A stretch of 64,000 nucleotides of DNA from the NCBI GenBank assembly GCA_013204985.1, contig JABMLG010000003.1, forward strand, positions 558,001-622,000. Direction: 5' to 3'. The position numbers and the translations under genes were made by a program. Positions 50,357 to 59,429 of the stretch are shown here, in pieces. The notes beneath the pieces were generated by a model. It had not been told where the DNA came from. It ran no database searches and saw only the letters and a list, made by a program, of their open reading frames with translations. Source of the DNA: Microbacteriaceae bacterium VKM Ac-2855 (GTDB taxonomy: Bacteria > Actinomycetota > Actinomycetes > Actinomycetales > Microbacteriaceae). Positions within the stretch are counted from its first letter, which is position 1. Each line of letters opens with the position of its first letter.

Positions 50357-51222
50357 CCGACCAGATTTCCGACGACCCGCGCGACCTCGCCGCGGGTTAC
50401 GCCCTGGGCATCCTGACGCCCGAAGAACTCGCCCGGTACGAGGCGTTCCTCGCCGAGCATCCGCGTGCGCGTCACCAAGCGGACGACTACGCGGAGACCG
50501 TCGATGCACTCGCACTCGAGGCACCGCAGATCGCTCCGCCGCCGTCGATGCGCGCCGACCTGCTCGCCCTCATCGCGCAGACCCCGCAGTTGCCTGCCGA
50601 CACGACGCACGACCTTCCCAACGAACTGATCGCGGAGCCGGTCCTCACCCCGCACGCTCCGGCAGCGCCCGAGGTGCCGAATGCCGTTGTCGAGACGGAC
50701 GAAGCACCTGCATCCGTCGCACCGGCGCCGGGACCGATCGAGGCGGCTGCTCATCGTCGTTGGTTCGCCCGGCCGGCCGTCTACCTCTCGGCCGCAGCGG
50801 CGGCCGTGGTGATCGTGATCGGAGGCGTCACTCTGCCGCCGATCATCGGCCAGCAGCAGTATCAGAACCAGCAGCAGACGGCGCTCGAACAGATCCGCCA
50901 GGCGCCGGACGTGCAGCAGGCGAGTGACACGCTCGCCGGCGGGGGCGAGGCGACTGTCATCTGGTCCGCGTCGCTCGCCAAGTCGGTGCTGCTGGTCGAC
51001 GGTCTCGCTGCACTGCCGTCCGACAAGACCTACGAGCTCTGGTACATCGACGGCTCCGAGCCGGTTCCCGCGGGAACCTTCGATGCCGCCGCATCCGGCA
51101 CCACGGTCCGCGCTCTCGATGGCACTCTGAACGCCGGCGCGATCGTCGCGATCACCGTCGAGGATGAGGGCGGGTCCGACGCCCCGACGACCGATCCGAT
51201 CCTGGCGATCACCACCGCCTGA
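50353..51222 (+). CDS. rskA: RskA-type transmembrane anti-sigma factor
   Basis: 289 residues. The N-terminal anti-sigma domain DLAAGYALGILTPEELARYE is followed by a Pro/Ala-rich linker, one transmembrane helix (VYLSAAAAAVVIVIGGVTL, about residues 138-157) and an extracytoplasmic RskA domain with AKSVLLVDGLAALPSDKTYELW and PAGTFDAAASG. It is expected to hold SigK at the membrane until regulated proteolysis. It overlaps sigK by 4 nt. The stop codon merges with a tandem 19-bp repeat. Confidence 0.9.
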   Translation: MTDQISDDPRDLAAGYALGILTPEELARYEAFLAEHPRARHQADDYAETVDALALEAPQIAPPPSMRADLLALIAQTPQLPADTTHDLPNELIAEPVLTPHAPAAPEVPNAVVETDEAPASVAPAPGPIEAAAHRRWFARPAVYLSAAAAAVVIVIGGVTLPPIIGQQQYQNQQQTALEQIRQAPDVQQASDTLAGGGEATVIWSASLAKSVLLVDGLAALPSDKTYELWYIDGSEPVPAGTFDAAASGTTVRALDGTLNAGAIVAITVEDEGGSDAPTTDPILAITTA

Positions 51223-51297
51223 CGCGCATCACGAGTACGGACGCGCACCACGAGTACGGACGCGCACCACGAGTACCGACGCGCACCACGAGCAAGG
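51222..51297. repeat. Four tandem 19-bp repeats after rskA
   Basis: Units 51222-51240, 51241-51259, 51260-51278 and 51279-51297 follow ACGCGCACCACGAGTACGG with one to three changes. They begin at the rskA stop codon and run straight into the long hairpin that separates rskA from pstB. Confidence 0.75.
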
Positions 51298-51344
51298 GGG
51301 TTGTCACTCCATCCCACGGGACGGAGTGACAACCCCCTTACTCG
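51289..51344. terminator. Long hairpin between convergent rskA and pstB
   Basis: AAGGGGGTTGTCACTCC (51294-51310) pairs perfectly with 51323-51339; outer ACGAG/CTCGT and inner TCCC/GGGA extend it. Probably a bidirectional terminator. It resembles the GGGTTGCC hairpin at 2843-2896 in length and position. Confidence 0.75.
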
Positions 51345-51411
51345 TTGTCGTCGCCGCGCTCAGCGCGAGCCGAACGAGATCTGCAGCGCCGGGCGCACGC
51401 CGGAGCGCGAC

Positions 51412-52191
51412 TTACCCGAAGCGACCCGAGACGTAGTCCTCGGTGGCCTGGACGGACGGACGCGAGAACATCGTGGTGGTGTCGTCGTATTCGATGAGCT
51501 TGCCCGGCTTGCCGGTGCCCGCGATGTTGAAGAACGCGGTCTTGTCGGAGACGCGTGAGGCCTGCTGCATGTTGTGGGTCACGATGACGATCGTGTACTC
51601 GTTCTTGAGCTCCTCGATGAGGTCCTCGATCGCAAGCGTCGAGATCGGGTCGAGCGCCGAGCAGGGTTCGTCCATCAGCAGCACGTCGGGCGAGACGGCG
51701 ATCGCGCGCGCGATGCACAGACGCTGCTGTTGTCCGCCGGAGAGGCCGGATCCGGGCTTGTCGAGGCGGTCCTTGACCTCGTTCCAGAGGTTCGCACCCT
51801 GCAGCGACTGCTCGACGAGAGCGTCGGAATCGCCCTTCGACATGCGTCGGTTGTTCAGCTTCACTCCGGCGAGCACGTTGTCGCGGATGGACATCGTCGG
51901 GAACGGGTTCGGCCGCTGGAACACCATGCCGACCTGACGGCGCACGAGCACCGGGTCGACACCCGGGCCGTAGAGGTTGTTGCCATCGATCAGCACTTCA
52001 CCCTCGACGCGTGCGCCGGGGATGACCTCGTGCATGCGGTTCAACGTGCGCAGGAAGGTCGACTTGCCACAACCGGAGGGGCCGATGAAGGCGGTGACGG
52101 AGCGCGGCTCCATCTGCAGGCTGACGCCCTCGACCGCGAGGAACTTGGAGTAGTAGACGTTGAGGTCGTTGACCTCGATGCGCTTGGACAA
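51412..52191 (-). CDS. pstB: Phosphate ABC transporter ATP-binding protein
   Basis: 259 residues. Walker [10 protein letters not shown], the PstB-typical [19 protein letters not shown]-loop, signature [14 protein letters not shown], Walker [14 protein letters not shown] and H-loop VTHNMQQA. It energises high-affinity phosphate import. Last gene of the minus-strand pstSCAB operon, 46 nt after pstA. No phoU follows in the window. Confidence 0.97.
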   Translation of the reverse strand: MSKRIEVNDLNVYYSKFLAVEGVSLQMEPRSVTAFIGPSGCGKSTFLRTLNRMHEVIPGARVEGEVLIDGNNLYGPGVDPVLVRRQVGMVFQRPNPFPTMSIRDNVLAGVKLNNRRMSKGDSDALVEQSLQGANLWNEVKDRLDKPGSGLSGGQQQRLCIARAIAVSPDVLLMDEPCSALDPISTLAIEDLIEELKNEYTIVIVTHNMQQASRVSDKTAFFNIAGTGKPGKLIEYDDTTTMFSRPSVQATEDYVSGRFG

Positions 52192-52237
52192 AGCAGTTTC
52201 CTTCGGGTACGTGTCGTCGGGAGAAGTCGGAAGAAGG

Positions 52238-53332
52238 TCAGCGAGCGATCTTGGGCGCGAACAGCTTGGCGATGAGGCGCGCCAGCAGGTTCAGCAGCAT
52301 CACGATCAGGATGAGCGTCAGCGCTCCGGCCCAGGCGCGGTCGACGTATGCCTGCGCATCCGTGCCCTGCAGCTGGTACTGGTTGTAGACGAAGACCGGG
52401 AGGGTCATCATCCGCTCGGCGAACAGATTGGTGTTCAGGCTCTGGGTGTAGCCGGCGATGATCAGCAACGGAGCCGTCTCGCCGATGACGCGGGCGATCG
52501 CAAGCATGATGCCGGTCACGATGCCGGCCAGCGAGGTCGGCAGCACGATCTTGAGGATCGTGAGCCACTTCGGCACACCGAGAGCGTAGGAGGCCTCGCG
52601 CAGCTCGTTCGGTACGAGCTTCAGCATTTCCTCCGAGGAGCGCACGACGACCGGGATCATCAGCACGGCCAAGGCGACCGCGCCACCGATCCCCATCCGA
52701 ACTCCGGGGCCGAAGAACAGCACGAACAACGCGTAGGCGAACAGACCGGCGACGATCGAGGGGATACCCGTCATGACGTCGACGAAGAAGGTGATCGCGC
52801 GGGCGAGGTGACCCTTGCCGTACTCGACCAAGTAGATCGCGGTCAGCAGACCGATCGGCACCGAGATGATGGCGGCGGCGAGCGTGATCAGCAGCGTGCC
52901 CCAGATCGCGTGCACCGCGCCGCCGCCTTCACCGACGACGTTGCGCATCGACGAGCTGAAGAACAGCGGATCGAAGCGGGCGAAGCCGTTGCCGACCGTG
53001 GTCCACAAAAGCGAGATCAACGGCACGAGCGCGAGGATGAACGCGGACGAGACCAGCGTGGTCGCGAGGCGGTCGCTCGCCTTGCGGCGGCCCTCCAGCG
53101 CGAAGGAGATCGACGAGAGCACCACGATGAACAGTGCGGTGCCGGCGACGAGGGTGCCGGCGATGTTGAACGCCTTATCGCCGTTCGCCTGCTGCACCAT
53201 GTAGAAGATGACACCCAGCAGCACCCAGGATGCGAAGAGGATGACCCACGGGGTCCAGGCGGGCAGCTTGCCCGAGGCGAGCGTATTGACGAGCGGACGC
53301 GCGGGTGCCGCGGTGGTTGCAGACGCAGACAT
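52238..53332 (-). CDS. pstA: Phosphate ABC transporter permease PstA
   Basis: 364 residues, longer than the ~300-aa enterobacterial protein because of extra N-terminal helices ([18 protein letters not shown] and the [21 protein letters not shown] region). The core permease has GIWGTLL-type helices, [13 protein letters not shown], the EAA-loop [21 protein letters not shown] and [11 protein letters not shown]. The ATG overlaps the pstC stop by 1 nt. Forms the channel with PstC. Confidence 0.95.
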   Translation of the reverse strand: MSASATTAAPARPLVNTLASGKLPAWTPWVILFASWVLLGVIFYMVQQANGDKAFNIAGTLVAGTALFIVVLSSISFALEGRRKASDRLATTLVSSAFILALVPLISLLWTTVGNGFARFDPLFFSSSMRNVVGEGGGAVHAIWGTLLITLAAAIISVPIGLLTAIYLVEYGKGHLARAITFFVDVMTGIPSIVAGLFAYALFVLFFGPGVRMGIGGAVALAVLMIPVVVRSSEEMLKLVPNELREASYALGVPKWLTILKIVLPTSLAGIVTGIMLAIARVIGETAPLLIIAGYTQSLNTNLFAERMMTLPVFVYNQYQLQGTDAQAYVDRAWAGALTLILIVMLLNLLARLIAKLFAPKIAR

Positions 53333-54273
53333 CAGTTGGCTCCGGAGAAGGCCTTGCGGCGGTTGATGACCCAGCGGGCGATGGAGTTCACCGCGAGCGT
53401 GATGAGGAAGAGCACGAGACCCGTCGCGATGAGGGCGTTGATGCCCACGTCGTGCGCTTCGGGGAAGTTCAGTGCGATGTTCGAGGCGATCGTCGCGGGG
53501 TTGGTCGAGCTGGTGAGCACGAAGCTGATCACGACGGCGGGAGAGAGCACCATGGCTACGGCCATCGTCTCGCCGAGCGCGCGTCCGAGGCCGAGCATCG
53601 ACGCCGAGATGATTCCGGGGCGGCCGAAGGGGAGGACGGCGATGCGGATCATCTCCCAGCGGGTGGCACCGAGGGCGAGGGCAGCCTCTTCGTGCAGGCG
53701 CGGGGTCTGCAGGAAGATCTCGCGGGTCAGCGCAGTGATGATCGGCAGGATCATCACCGCCAGCACGATCGCGACGGTGAAGATGGTGCGCCCGGTTCCC
53801 GAGACGGGACCGGAGAAGAGGAAGAACCAGCCGAGGTTGTTCACGATGTCGGCGTAGAACGGCTGAACGGCGGGGGCCAGAACGGTCGCTCCCCAGAGCC
53901 CGAAGACCACCGAGGGAACCGCGGCGAGCAGGTCGACCACGTAGCCGAGGGCCTGCGCGATGCGCCGCGGTGCGTAGTGCGAGATGAAGAGGGCGATACC
54001 GATCGCGACCGGCACGGCCATGAGCAGGGCCAGGAAGGCGGCCCAGACGGTGCCGAACGCCAGCGGAGCCACGTAGTCCCAGAAACTCGCGGGCGAGCCT
54101 TTGAGCTCGGCGGGATCGGCGAGAAGGGCCGGGATGCTCTGCGCCACGAGGAAGATCGCGACAGCGGCGAGGACCACCAGGATGAGGGCGCCGGCGGACA
54201 GAGTCGCCGAGGAGAAGACACGATCCGCGAGCCGTTGCTTCGGCTTCGCGATCTGGGGGGCGTCGGTCGTCAT
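53332..54273 (-). CDS. pstC: Phosphate ABC transporter permease PstC
   Basis: 313 residues with six hydrophobic helices beginning ATLSAGALILVVLAAVAIFL. Family segments are PLAFGTVWAAFLALLMAVP, AVPSVVFGLWG, LPIITALTREIFLQTPRL and the coupling-helix motif EEAALALGATRWEMIRIAVLP, then GLGRALGETMAVAMVL. The start is separated from pstS by a 150-nt gap with tandem repeats and a hairpin, which may reduce read-through from pstS. Confidence 0.95.
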   Translation of the reverse strand: MTTDAPQIAKPKQRLADRVFSSATLSAGALILVVLAAVAIFLVAQSIPALLADPAELKGSPASFWDYVAPLAFGTVWAAFLALLMAVPVAIGIALFISHYAPRRIAQALGYVVDLLAAVPSVVFGLWGATVLAPAVQPFYADIVNNLGWFFLFSGPVSGTGRTIFTVAIVLAVMILPIITALTREIFLQTPRLHEEAALALGATRWEMIRIAVLPFGRPGIISASMLGLGRALGETMAVAMVLSPAVVISFVLTSSTNPATIASNIALNFPEAHDVGINALIATGLVLFLITLAVNSIARWVINRRKAFSGAN

Positions 54274-54320
54274 GTCGAGCGTGATCCTCAGTCTCTTGAC
54301 GGGGGTAGTGCTGGGGTGGG

Positions 54321-54368
54321 CTTACGTGGGTCTGGGCTTACGTGGGTCTGGCCTTACGTGGGTCTGGC
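54321..54368. repeat. Three exact 16-bp tandem repeats in the pstS-pstC gap
   Basis: CTTACGTGGGTCTGGG starts at 54321, 54337 and 54353 (last base variable). The third copy supplies one arm of the adjoining hairpin, so all three copies can in principle pair with the single opposite arm. Confidence 0.8.
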
Positions 54369-54397
54369 TCGGCCCTATTGTGGGCCGAGCCAGACCC
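54360..54397 (-). terminator. Attenuator-like hairpin after pstS
   Basis: GGGTCTGGCTCGGCCC and its exact complement form a 16-bp stem around 6 nt, starting 26 nt after the pstS stop. Such intercistronic hairpins commonly stabilise or terminate the pstS message so that the binding protein is made in excess. Confidence 0.75.
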
Positions 54398-54423
54398 GCT
54401 GTCGAGAGCGACAGCAGGGGGTG

Positions 54424-55518
54424 TTACTTGATGGTGGCGATGGCGTCGGCGACCTTCGAAGCGAGGTCGGCCGACAGCGGCGCGGCGCCCGCGGAGGTCG
54501 CGGCCTCGGCCTGGCCCTCGTCGCTGGCGATGTAGCCGATGTAGGCCTTCACCAGCGCGGCGGCGTCGGCGTCAGCGTACTCCGAGCACGCGATGGCGTA
54601 CGAGACGAGCACCAGCGGGTAGTGCGTCGGGTCGGTGGTCTCGCGGTCGAGGTTGATCGCGATGTCGTTCGCCTCGCGGCCCTCGACCAGCGGGGAGCCC
54701 TCGACGACGGCGGCAGCGCCCTCGGCGGTGTACTCGACGAACTCATCGCCGACCTTGATCTTCGCGACGCCCAGGTCGCCGGCCTTCGACGCGTCGGCGT
54801 AGCCGATGGTGCCGGTGCCGTTGGTGACGGCGTCGATCACACCGGAGGTGCCCTGTGCGCCCTCACCGGACTGGAAGGGGAACGTGTCCGCAGCCTTCTC
54901 GGCCCAGTCGCTGGGGGCGACCTTGCCGAGGTAGTCGGTGAAGTTCTTGGTGGTGCCCGAGTCGTCGGAGCGGTGCACGGCGGTGATCGCGGTGGACGGC
55001 AGGGTCACGTCGGCGTTGAGCGCGGCGATCGCCGGGTCGTTCCACGTGGTGATCTTGCCCGAGAAGATCTTCGCGATGGTGGACGCGTCGAGGTTCAGCT
55101 CGTCGACGCCCTCCACGTTGAAGACGACCGCGATGGGGGAGATGTAGACCGGGAGGTCGATCGCGGTGGTGTCGGGGGCGCACGCGGCGAAGGTGCTGGT
55201 GAGCTCGTCGTCGCTCAGCGCGGAGTCGGAGCCGGCGAAGTCGGCTGCGCCCGAGATGAACTGCTCGCGGCCCGCGCCGGAGCCCTGCGGGTCGTAGTTG
55301 ACGGTGACGTCGGGGTTCGCGGTCTGGAACGCGGCGACCCAGGCCTCCTGGGCCGAGCCCTGGGAGGATGCGCCGATGCCCGTCAGCGTGCCCGTGAGGG
55401 AAGAAGAGGAAGCGTCGCTGCCGGCGGCAGAAGTGCCCTCGTTCGCTGCGCAGGAGGAGAGAAGCACGGCGGCGGCCGCTGCGACGACGACCGTACGGCC
55501 GAGACGCGAGATGATCAC
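54424..55518 (-). CDS. pstS: Phosphate-binding lipoprotein PstS
   Basis: 364 residues. N-terminal signal peptide with lipobox (TVVVAAAAAVLLSSCAANE, Cys about residue 22). The mature domain begins with the classic TLTGIGASSQGSAQEAWVAAF and contains VNYDPQGSGAGREQFI, FAGSDSALSD, ITTWNDPAIAALN, AVHRSDDSGTTKNFTDYL and GTIGYADA. First gene of pstSCAB. PHO boxes lie about 130 nt upstream. Confidence 0.97.
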   Translation of the reverse strand: MIISRLGRTVVVAAAAAVLLSSCAANEGTSAAGSDASSSSLTGTLTGIGASSQGSAQEAWVAAFQTANPDVTVNYDPQGSGAGREQFISGAADFAGSDSALSDDELTSTFAACAPDTTAIDLPVYISPIAVVFNVEGVDELNLDASTIAKIFSGKITTWNDPAIAALNADVTLPSTAITAVHRSDDSGTTKNFTDYLGKVAPSDWAEKAADTFPFQSGEGAQGTSGVIDAVTNGTGTIGYADASKAGDLGVAKIKVGDEFVEYTAEGAAAVVEGSPLVEGREANDIAINLDRETTDPTHYPLVLVSYAIACSEYADADAAALVKAYIGYIASDEGQAEAATSAGAAPLSADLASKVADAIATIK

Positions 55519-55646
55519 AAGTGTCCCTTTCGGGTTGGGAATGAGAATGCGAAGGCGAACCTTGGTGACGTCGGCCTTCTGAGCGCAGGCCGGTGCTGAC
55601 CTGCGCTGCGAGGCTACGGAGCGAGCGTGTCCGCATCCCCTCGCCA

Positions 55647-55668
55647 GGGTGAACGGAGGGTGAACGCT
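55647..55668 (-). promoter_or_regulatory. PHO box facing pstS
   Basis: Two exact 11-bp direct repeats (GGGTGAACGGA, GGGTGAACGCT); read on the minus strand they give GTTCACCCTCC units, the actinobacterial PhoP-box pattern. They lie 129 nt upstream of the pstS start. Confidence 0.75.
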
Positions 55669-55702
55669 GGCGCGAAGGATGAGGTCGGCTCGGTCGCCGG
55701 AG

Positions 55703-55735
55703 GTTCACACCCGCGTGTCTCGCCGTTCACCTCGC
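55703..55735 (+). promoter_or_regulatory. PHO box facing phoA
   Basis: GTTCACACCCG at 55703 and GTTCACCTCGC at 55725 are 22 bp (two 11-bp turns) apart, with a degenerate unit between. They are oriented towards the alkaline phosphatase gene and end 76 nt before its start. Confidence 0.65.
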
Positions 55736-55811
55736 GGACACGCGGCGCCGTTGTCCTGGGAGTCAGCCGCGGATCCGTGGCCGAACACTCAGTGAGAACA
55801 GCGGAGCATTC

Positions 55812-57692
55812 ATGCCTTTCCTCAGCACTGCGCGCGCTCGTCGCGGCGCGGTCGCCTTCGCGGCGGTCGGCCTCGTCGGCGCGTCCTTCTTCGCCTCGCC
55901 GGCGGCGTTCGCCGCCGACGGCCTGGGCGCCACCGGTGGCGCCACCCGCAACGCCGACGACAAGATCCAGTCGATCAAGGACTCGATCGTCGACGGCCCC
56001 GCCAAGAACGTCATCCTCCTCATCGGAGACGGCATGGGCGACTCCGAGATCACGATCGCCCGCAACTACGAGTACGGCGCGGCGGGCATGCTGCCGGGCA
56101 TCGATGCGTTGCCGCTCACGGGTCAGTACACGACCTACTCGCTCTACAAGGACGGTGAAGCCAAGGGCAACCCGGACTATGTACCCGACTCGGCTGCCAC
56201 CGGTTCCGCCTGGGCGACCGGCACAAAGACGTACGACAACGCGATCTCCGTCGACATCGACGGGGTGCCGCAGGACACGCTGATCGAGGTCGCGAAGGCG
56301 AACGGCCTGAAGACAGGCAACGTCTCGACCGCCGAGATCCAGGATGCGACCCCGGCCGTACAGGCGGCGCACGTGGACGCCCGCAGCTTCTACGGCCCCG
56401 AGAGCGCGAACGGCGGCGACGACTACCTCGAGCTCGGCGGGCTGGGCTCGATCAGCGAGCAGATCATCGACACCCGCGCCGACCTCACCCTCGGCGGAGG
56501 CTCGAAGAGCTTCCTGCAGGCGGCGAAGGCCGGCGACTGGCAGGGCGAGGCCCTGTTCGACCAGGCGGCCGACCGCGGCTACCAGGTGGTCGACACGGCT
56601 GAGGAGCTCGACGCCGTGACCGTCGCCGACCAGGCGCAGCCGGTGCTCGGCACCTTCACCGAGGGCAACTTCCCGACCCGATTCGCCGCCTCCGAGGCGA
56701 CGGTCGGCGGCGGGGACCTCGCTCCGGTGACGTGCCAGCCCAACCCGGACCGCCTCAGCACCGACCTCTCGCTGAAGGCGCTGACCGAGAAGTCGATCGG
56801 CTTGCTCAACACGGGCGAAGAAGGCTTCTTCCTCCAGGTCGAGGGCGCCTCGATCGACAAGCAGGACCACGCAGCCAACGCCTGCGGCCAGATCGGTGAG
56901 ACCCTCGACCTCGATGAGGCCGTGCAGGCCGCCCTCGCCTTCGCGAAGGCCGACGGAAACACCCTCGTCATCGTCACCGCGGACCACGCCCACACCAGCC
57001 AGATCGTGGACAACACCCCGCCCGCGACCCTGTCGACCGCTCTTACCACCACCGAGGGCTCGGTCATGAAGGTGGCCTACGGCACCGCCGCGGCGGGTGG
57101 CTCGCAGCAGCACACCGGCTCTCAGCTGCGCATCGCCGGCTACGGTCCTGGTGCGGCGGCCGTGATCGGTCTGACCGACCAGACGGACAACTTCTTCACC
57201 ATCGCCAACGCGCTCACGCTCGAGCGCGACCTGGCCTCCTTCTCGAAGGACGCCACCGTCTCGGTTCCGGCGACCGTCGCTCCCGGCGGCTCCCTCGCGG
57301 TGACCGCATCCGGCCTCGCGGGTGACCGCCAGCTGACCGGCGAAATCGCCGGAACGACCGTCGGCAAGACCGACGTGATCGACGGTTCGGTCGAGTTGGC
57401 CGTCACGGCCCCCACGGAGCCCGGTGAGTACACCGTCGCGCTCACCGGCACGCAGAGCGCCACTGCCCTGACGGCGAGCTTCACCGTCGAGGCCGGGGCT
57501 CCCGCCACCGCATCGCCGACTCCGACGCCCACCGCGACCGCTCCGGCGACGGCGGTCGGCGGTTCGTCAGGTGGTAACGGATCGCTGCCCTTCACCGGAG
57601 CGGATGTCGCACCGCTCGCCTTCCTCGCCGCAGCCCTGCTGCTGGCGGGCGGCATCCTGACGGCGTTGCGTCGCCGTCGCCACGCAGCGTAG
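55812..57692 (+). CDS. phoA: Cell-wall-anchored alkaline phosphatase
   Basis: 626 residues. A signal peptide ([20 protein letters not shown] ... AFAAD) is followed by a PhoA-type catalytic domain: [15 protein letters not shown] (metal site), [13 protein letters not shown] with the catalytic Ser, [11 protein letters not shown], and [13 protein letters not shown]-terminal Ig-like domain (about residues 480-565) and a Pro/Thr linker lead to the sortase motif LPFTG (residues 592-596), a hydrophobic helix and RRRRHAA. It releases phosphate from organic esters at the surface, feeding the divergent pst system under the same PHO boxes. Confidence 0.95.
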   Translation: MPFLSTARARRGAVAFAAVGLVGASFFASPAAFAADGLGATGGATRNADDKIQSIKDSIVDGPAKNVILLIGDGMGDSEITIARNYEYGAAGMLPGIDALPLTGQYTTYSLYKDGEAKGNPDYVPDSAATGSAWATGTKTYDNAISVDIDGVPQDTLIEVAKANGLKTGNVSTAEIQDATPAVQAAHVDARSFYGPESANGGDDYLELGGLGSISEQIIDTRADLTLGGGSKSFLQAAKAGDWQGEALFDQAADRGYQVVDTAEELDAVTVADQAQPVLGTFTEGNFPTRFAASEATVGGGDLAPVTCQPNPDRLSTDLSLKALTEKSIGLLNTGEEGFFLQVEGASIDKQDHAANACGQIGETLDLDEAVQAALAFAKADGNTLVIVTADHAHTSQIVDNTPPATLSTALTTTEGSVMKVAYGTAAAGGSQQHTGSQLRIAGYGPGAAAVIGLTDQTDNFFTIANALTLERDLASFSKDATVSVPATVAPGGSLAVTASGLAGDRQLTGEIAGTTVGKTDVIDGSVELAVTAPTEPGEYTVALTGTQSATALTASFTVEAGAPATASPTPTPTATAPATAVGGSSGGNGSLPFTGADVAPLAFLAAALLLAGGILTALRRRRHAA

Positions 57693-57704
57693 TCCCGCTG
57701 CACC

Positions 57705-57740
57705 AGGAGGGGCCCGCGCCGGATGGCGCGGGCCCCTCCT
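57705..57740 (+). terminator. Terminator of phoA
   Basis: AGGAGGGGCCCGCGCC and its exact complement form a 16-bp stem with a GGAT loop, 12 nt after the stop codon. Confidence 0.85.
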
Positions 57741-57860
57741 GCGTCTGCGGTTGCATCCGTGGATGCTCACGGGTCTGTACCGGCGGTTCATCGTTGCGCG
57801 GGCTCGCCTCTGTCGTCTCCCCAACAAGGTGGGTTTCGGGGTGAGTTGTCCCGGATCGCG

Positions 57861-57876
57861 TCGAACGTGTGTTCGA
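57861..57876 (+). promoter_or_regulatory. LexA (SOS) box upstream of the HNH gene
   Basis: TCGAACGTGTGTTCGA is a perfect 16-bp palindrome matching the actinobacterial LexA consensus TCGAAC-N4-GTTCGA. It ends 28 bp before the ATG, overlapping the expected promoter. Confidence 0.8.
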
Positions 57877-57904
57877 TGTCGGCGGTCTGTGGTGTCATAT
57901 TCGT

Positions 57905-59296
57905 ATGGAAGATACGAGCAGCCCGCAGACACCCGAAGAGGTGCGCAACACGGTCCGGCAGCACGGAGACCGCGCCGCGCACCTCGCCCGGTCGACGGCT
58001 CCTGTGCTGCTCGCGGGGCTTGAGGAGTTGTACGCCGGGTATCTCGTCGCCCGGAGCCGACCGGAACTGTTCGCCGCCGGGAAGCATTTGGTGCGCGGGG
58101 ATCTGCGGGAGCTGGTGGAGCGGTCGATCCGGGCCGAGTTCGCTGTCGCGCTCGGTGTGTCGGAGTGGGTCGCGTCGCGCGAGCTGGAGCGGGCGCAACT
58201 GCTGGTCGAGGATCTGCCTGTGACGCGTTCTGCGTTGGCGGATGCGCGGATGCGGTGGGATGCCGGGCAGGTCATCTGCGACGTCGCCGGCGGCCTGGAT
58301 CGCTCCTGCCGGGCCGTGCTGGATGAACGGGCGGTTGAGCTCGTCGGCGAGTTGACGCCGGCGCAGTTGAAGAAGGCGTTGCAGCAGCTGCGCGAGACGC
58401 TGGATGAGACGCCGCTTGCCGAGCGTCACGCGGCAGCGAAGAGGCGGCGGAACGTGTGGGTGACGCCGGAGCAGGATGGGATGGCGACGTTGTCCGCGTT
58501 GCTGCCGGCGCCGGTCGCTGTTGCGGCGTTCAACCGTCTGGATCGCATCGCCCATGCGGTCCGCGATCTGGAGGGTGAGGAGCGTTCCCTGTCACAGTTG
58601 CGGGCGGATGCGGCCGGTGATCTCCTCTGCGACGGCGACATCGCCGGCACCACCCCGATCCACGGCGACACCACCCCGACACCGACGTTCGTGCGCGGAA
58701 TCCGCGCCGAAGTGCGCGTCACCCTCCCGGCGACGACCGCCGCGGGGTTGGACGACGAGCACGGTCACCTCGACGGGTACGGCGTCATCGACGCCGACAC
58801 CGCCCGCGAACTTGTCGCCGCAGGGGATGCGTTCTTCCGGGTGTTCACCGACCCGGTCACGTGCATGGTGACGAGCGTCGAGCGGATGCTTCGCACCCCA
58901 CCGAAGGCGATGCGGCTGTTCATCGAGCTGCGCGCCGACACCTGCATGTTCCCCGGCTGCATCCGCCCCGCATCCAAGGCCGAGATCGACCACGCGATCG
59001 AATGGCGCAACGGCGGCCACACCGCCACCGAGAATCTCCTGCCCCTATGCGTCGCCCATCATCATGTGCGCCACGGCGACCGGTGGACCTACATACCGCA
59101 CGCCGACGGCACCGCCGACTGGACGACCCCCACCGGCCGCCACGTGACGACCCGCCCCGCTCCCGTTCCAGGCGCGAGACCGGCTCCGCGATTCACCGAC
59201 CCGCCCTCGTCCGGGCCGGTGCCGGACCCGGAGCCGGAATCTCCGGTATCGATCTTCGATCCGCCTCCCGCGGACCTCGGACCGACCCCGTTCTGA
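57905..59296 (+). CDS. DUF222 / HNH endonuclease (13E12-type)
   Basis: 463 residues. The N-terminal DUF222 domain (about residues 20-300, with RMRWDAGQVICDVAGGLD and LPATTAAGLDDEHGHLDG) is followed by a C-terminal HNH nuclease: CMFPGC, AEIDHAIEWRNGG, TATENLLPLCVAHHHVRH. The tail is Pro-rich and ends SIFDPPPADLGPTPF. ATG 57905 follows the SOS box by 28 bp, so expression should rise on DNA damage, as reported for some mycobacterial 13E12 genes. These genes occur in multiple copies per genome. The last 60 bp and the region past the stop resemble the unit of the tandem array downstream. Cellular role unknown. Confidence 0.9.
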   Translation: MEDTSSPQTPEEVRNTVRQHGDRAAHLARSTAPVLLAGLEELYAGYLVARSRPELFAAGKHLVRGDLRELVERSIRAEFAVALGVSEWVASRELERAQLLVEDLPVTRSALADARMRWDAGQVICDVAGGLDRSCRAVLDERAVELVGELTPAQLKKALQQLRETLDETPLAERHAAAKRRRNVWVTPEQDGMATLSALLPAPVAVAAFNRLDRIAHAVRDLEGEERSLSQLRADAAGDLLCDGDIAGTTPIHGDTTPTPTFVRGIRAEVRVTLPATTAAGLDDEHGHLDGYGVIDADTARELVAAGDAFFRVFTDPVTCMVTSVERMLRTPPKAMRLFIELRADTCMFPGCIRPASKAEIDHAIEWRNGGHTATENLLPLCVAHHHVRHGDRWTYIPHADGTADWTTPTGRHVTTRPAPVPGARPAPRFTDPPSSGPVPDPEPESPVSIFDPPPADLGPTPF

Positions 59297-59429
59297 CGGT
59301 CGAGCCCGCCGTGTGACGCCGATCGCTTCGAGCATCTCGTTCTCGATGGTGAGGCGGTGACGCTGCCGTCGACACTCTGCGTCCCGATCGGGATGATCGA
59401 GCGCGCCCGCTGACCGTCTCGAGCTTCTT

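Noticed and set aside
53305-55599. 764-codon plus-strand frame across pstC and pstS
   Set aside because: Antisense of two clear phosphate-transport genes; the protein is a charged low-complexity string with no motif.
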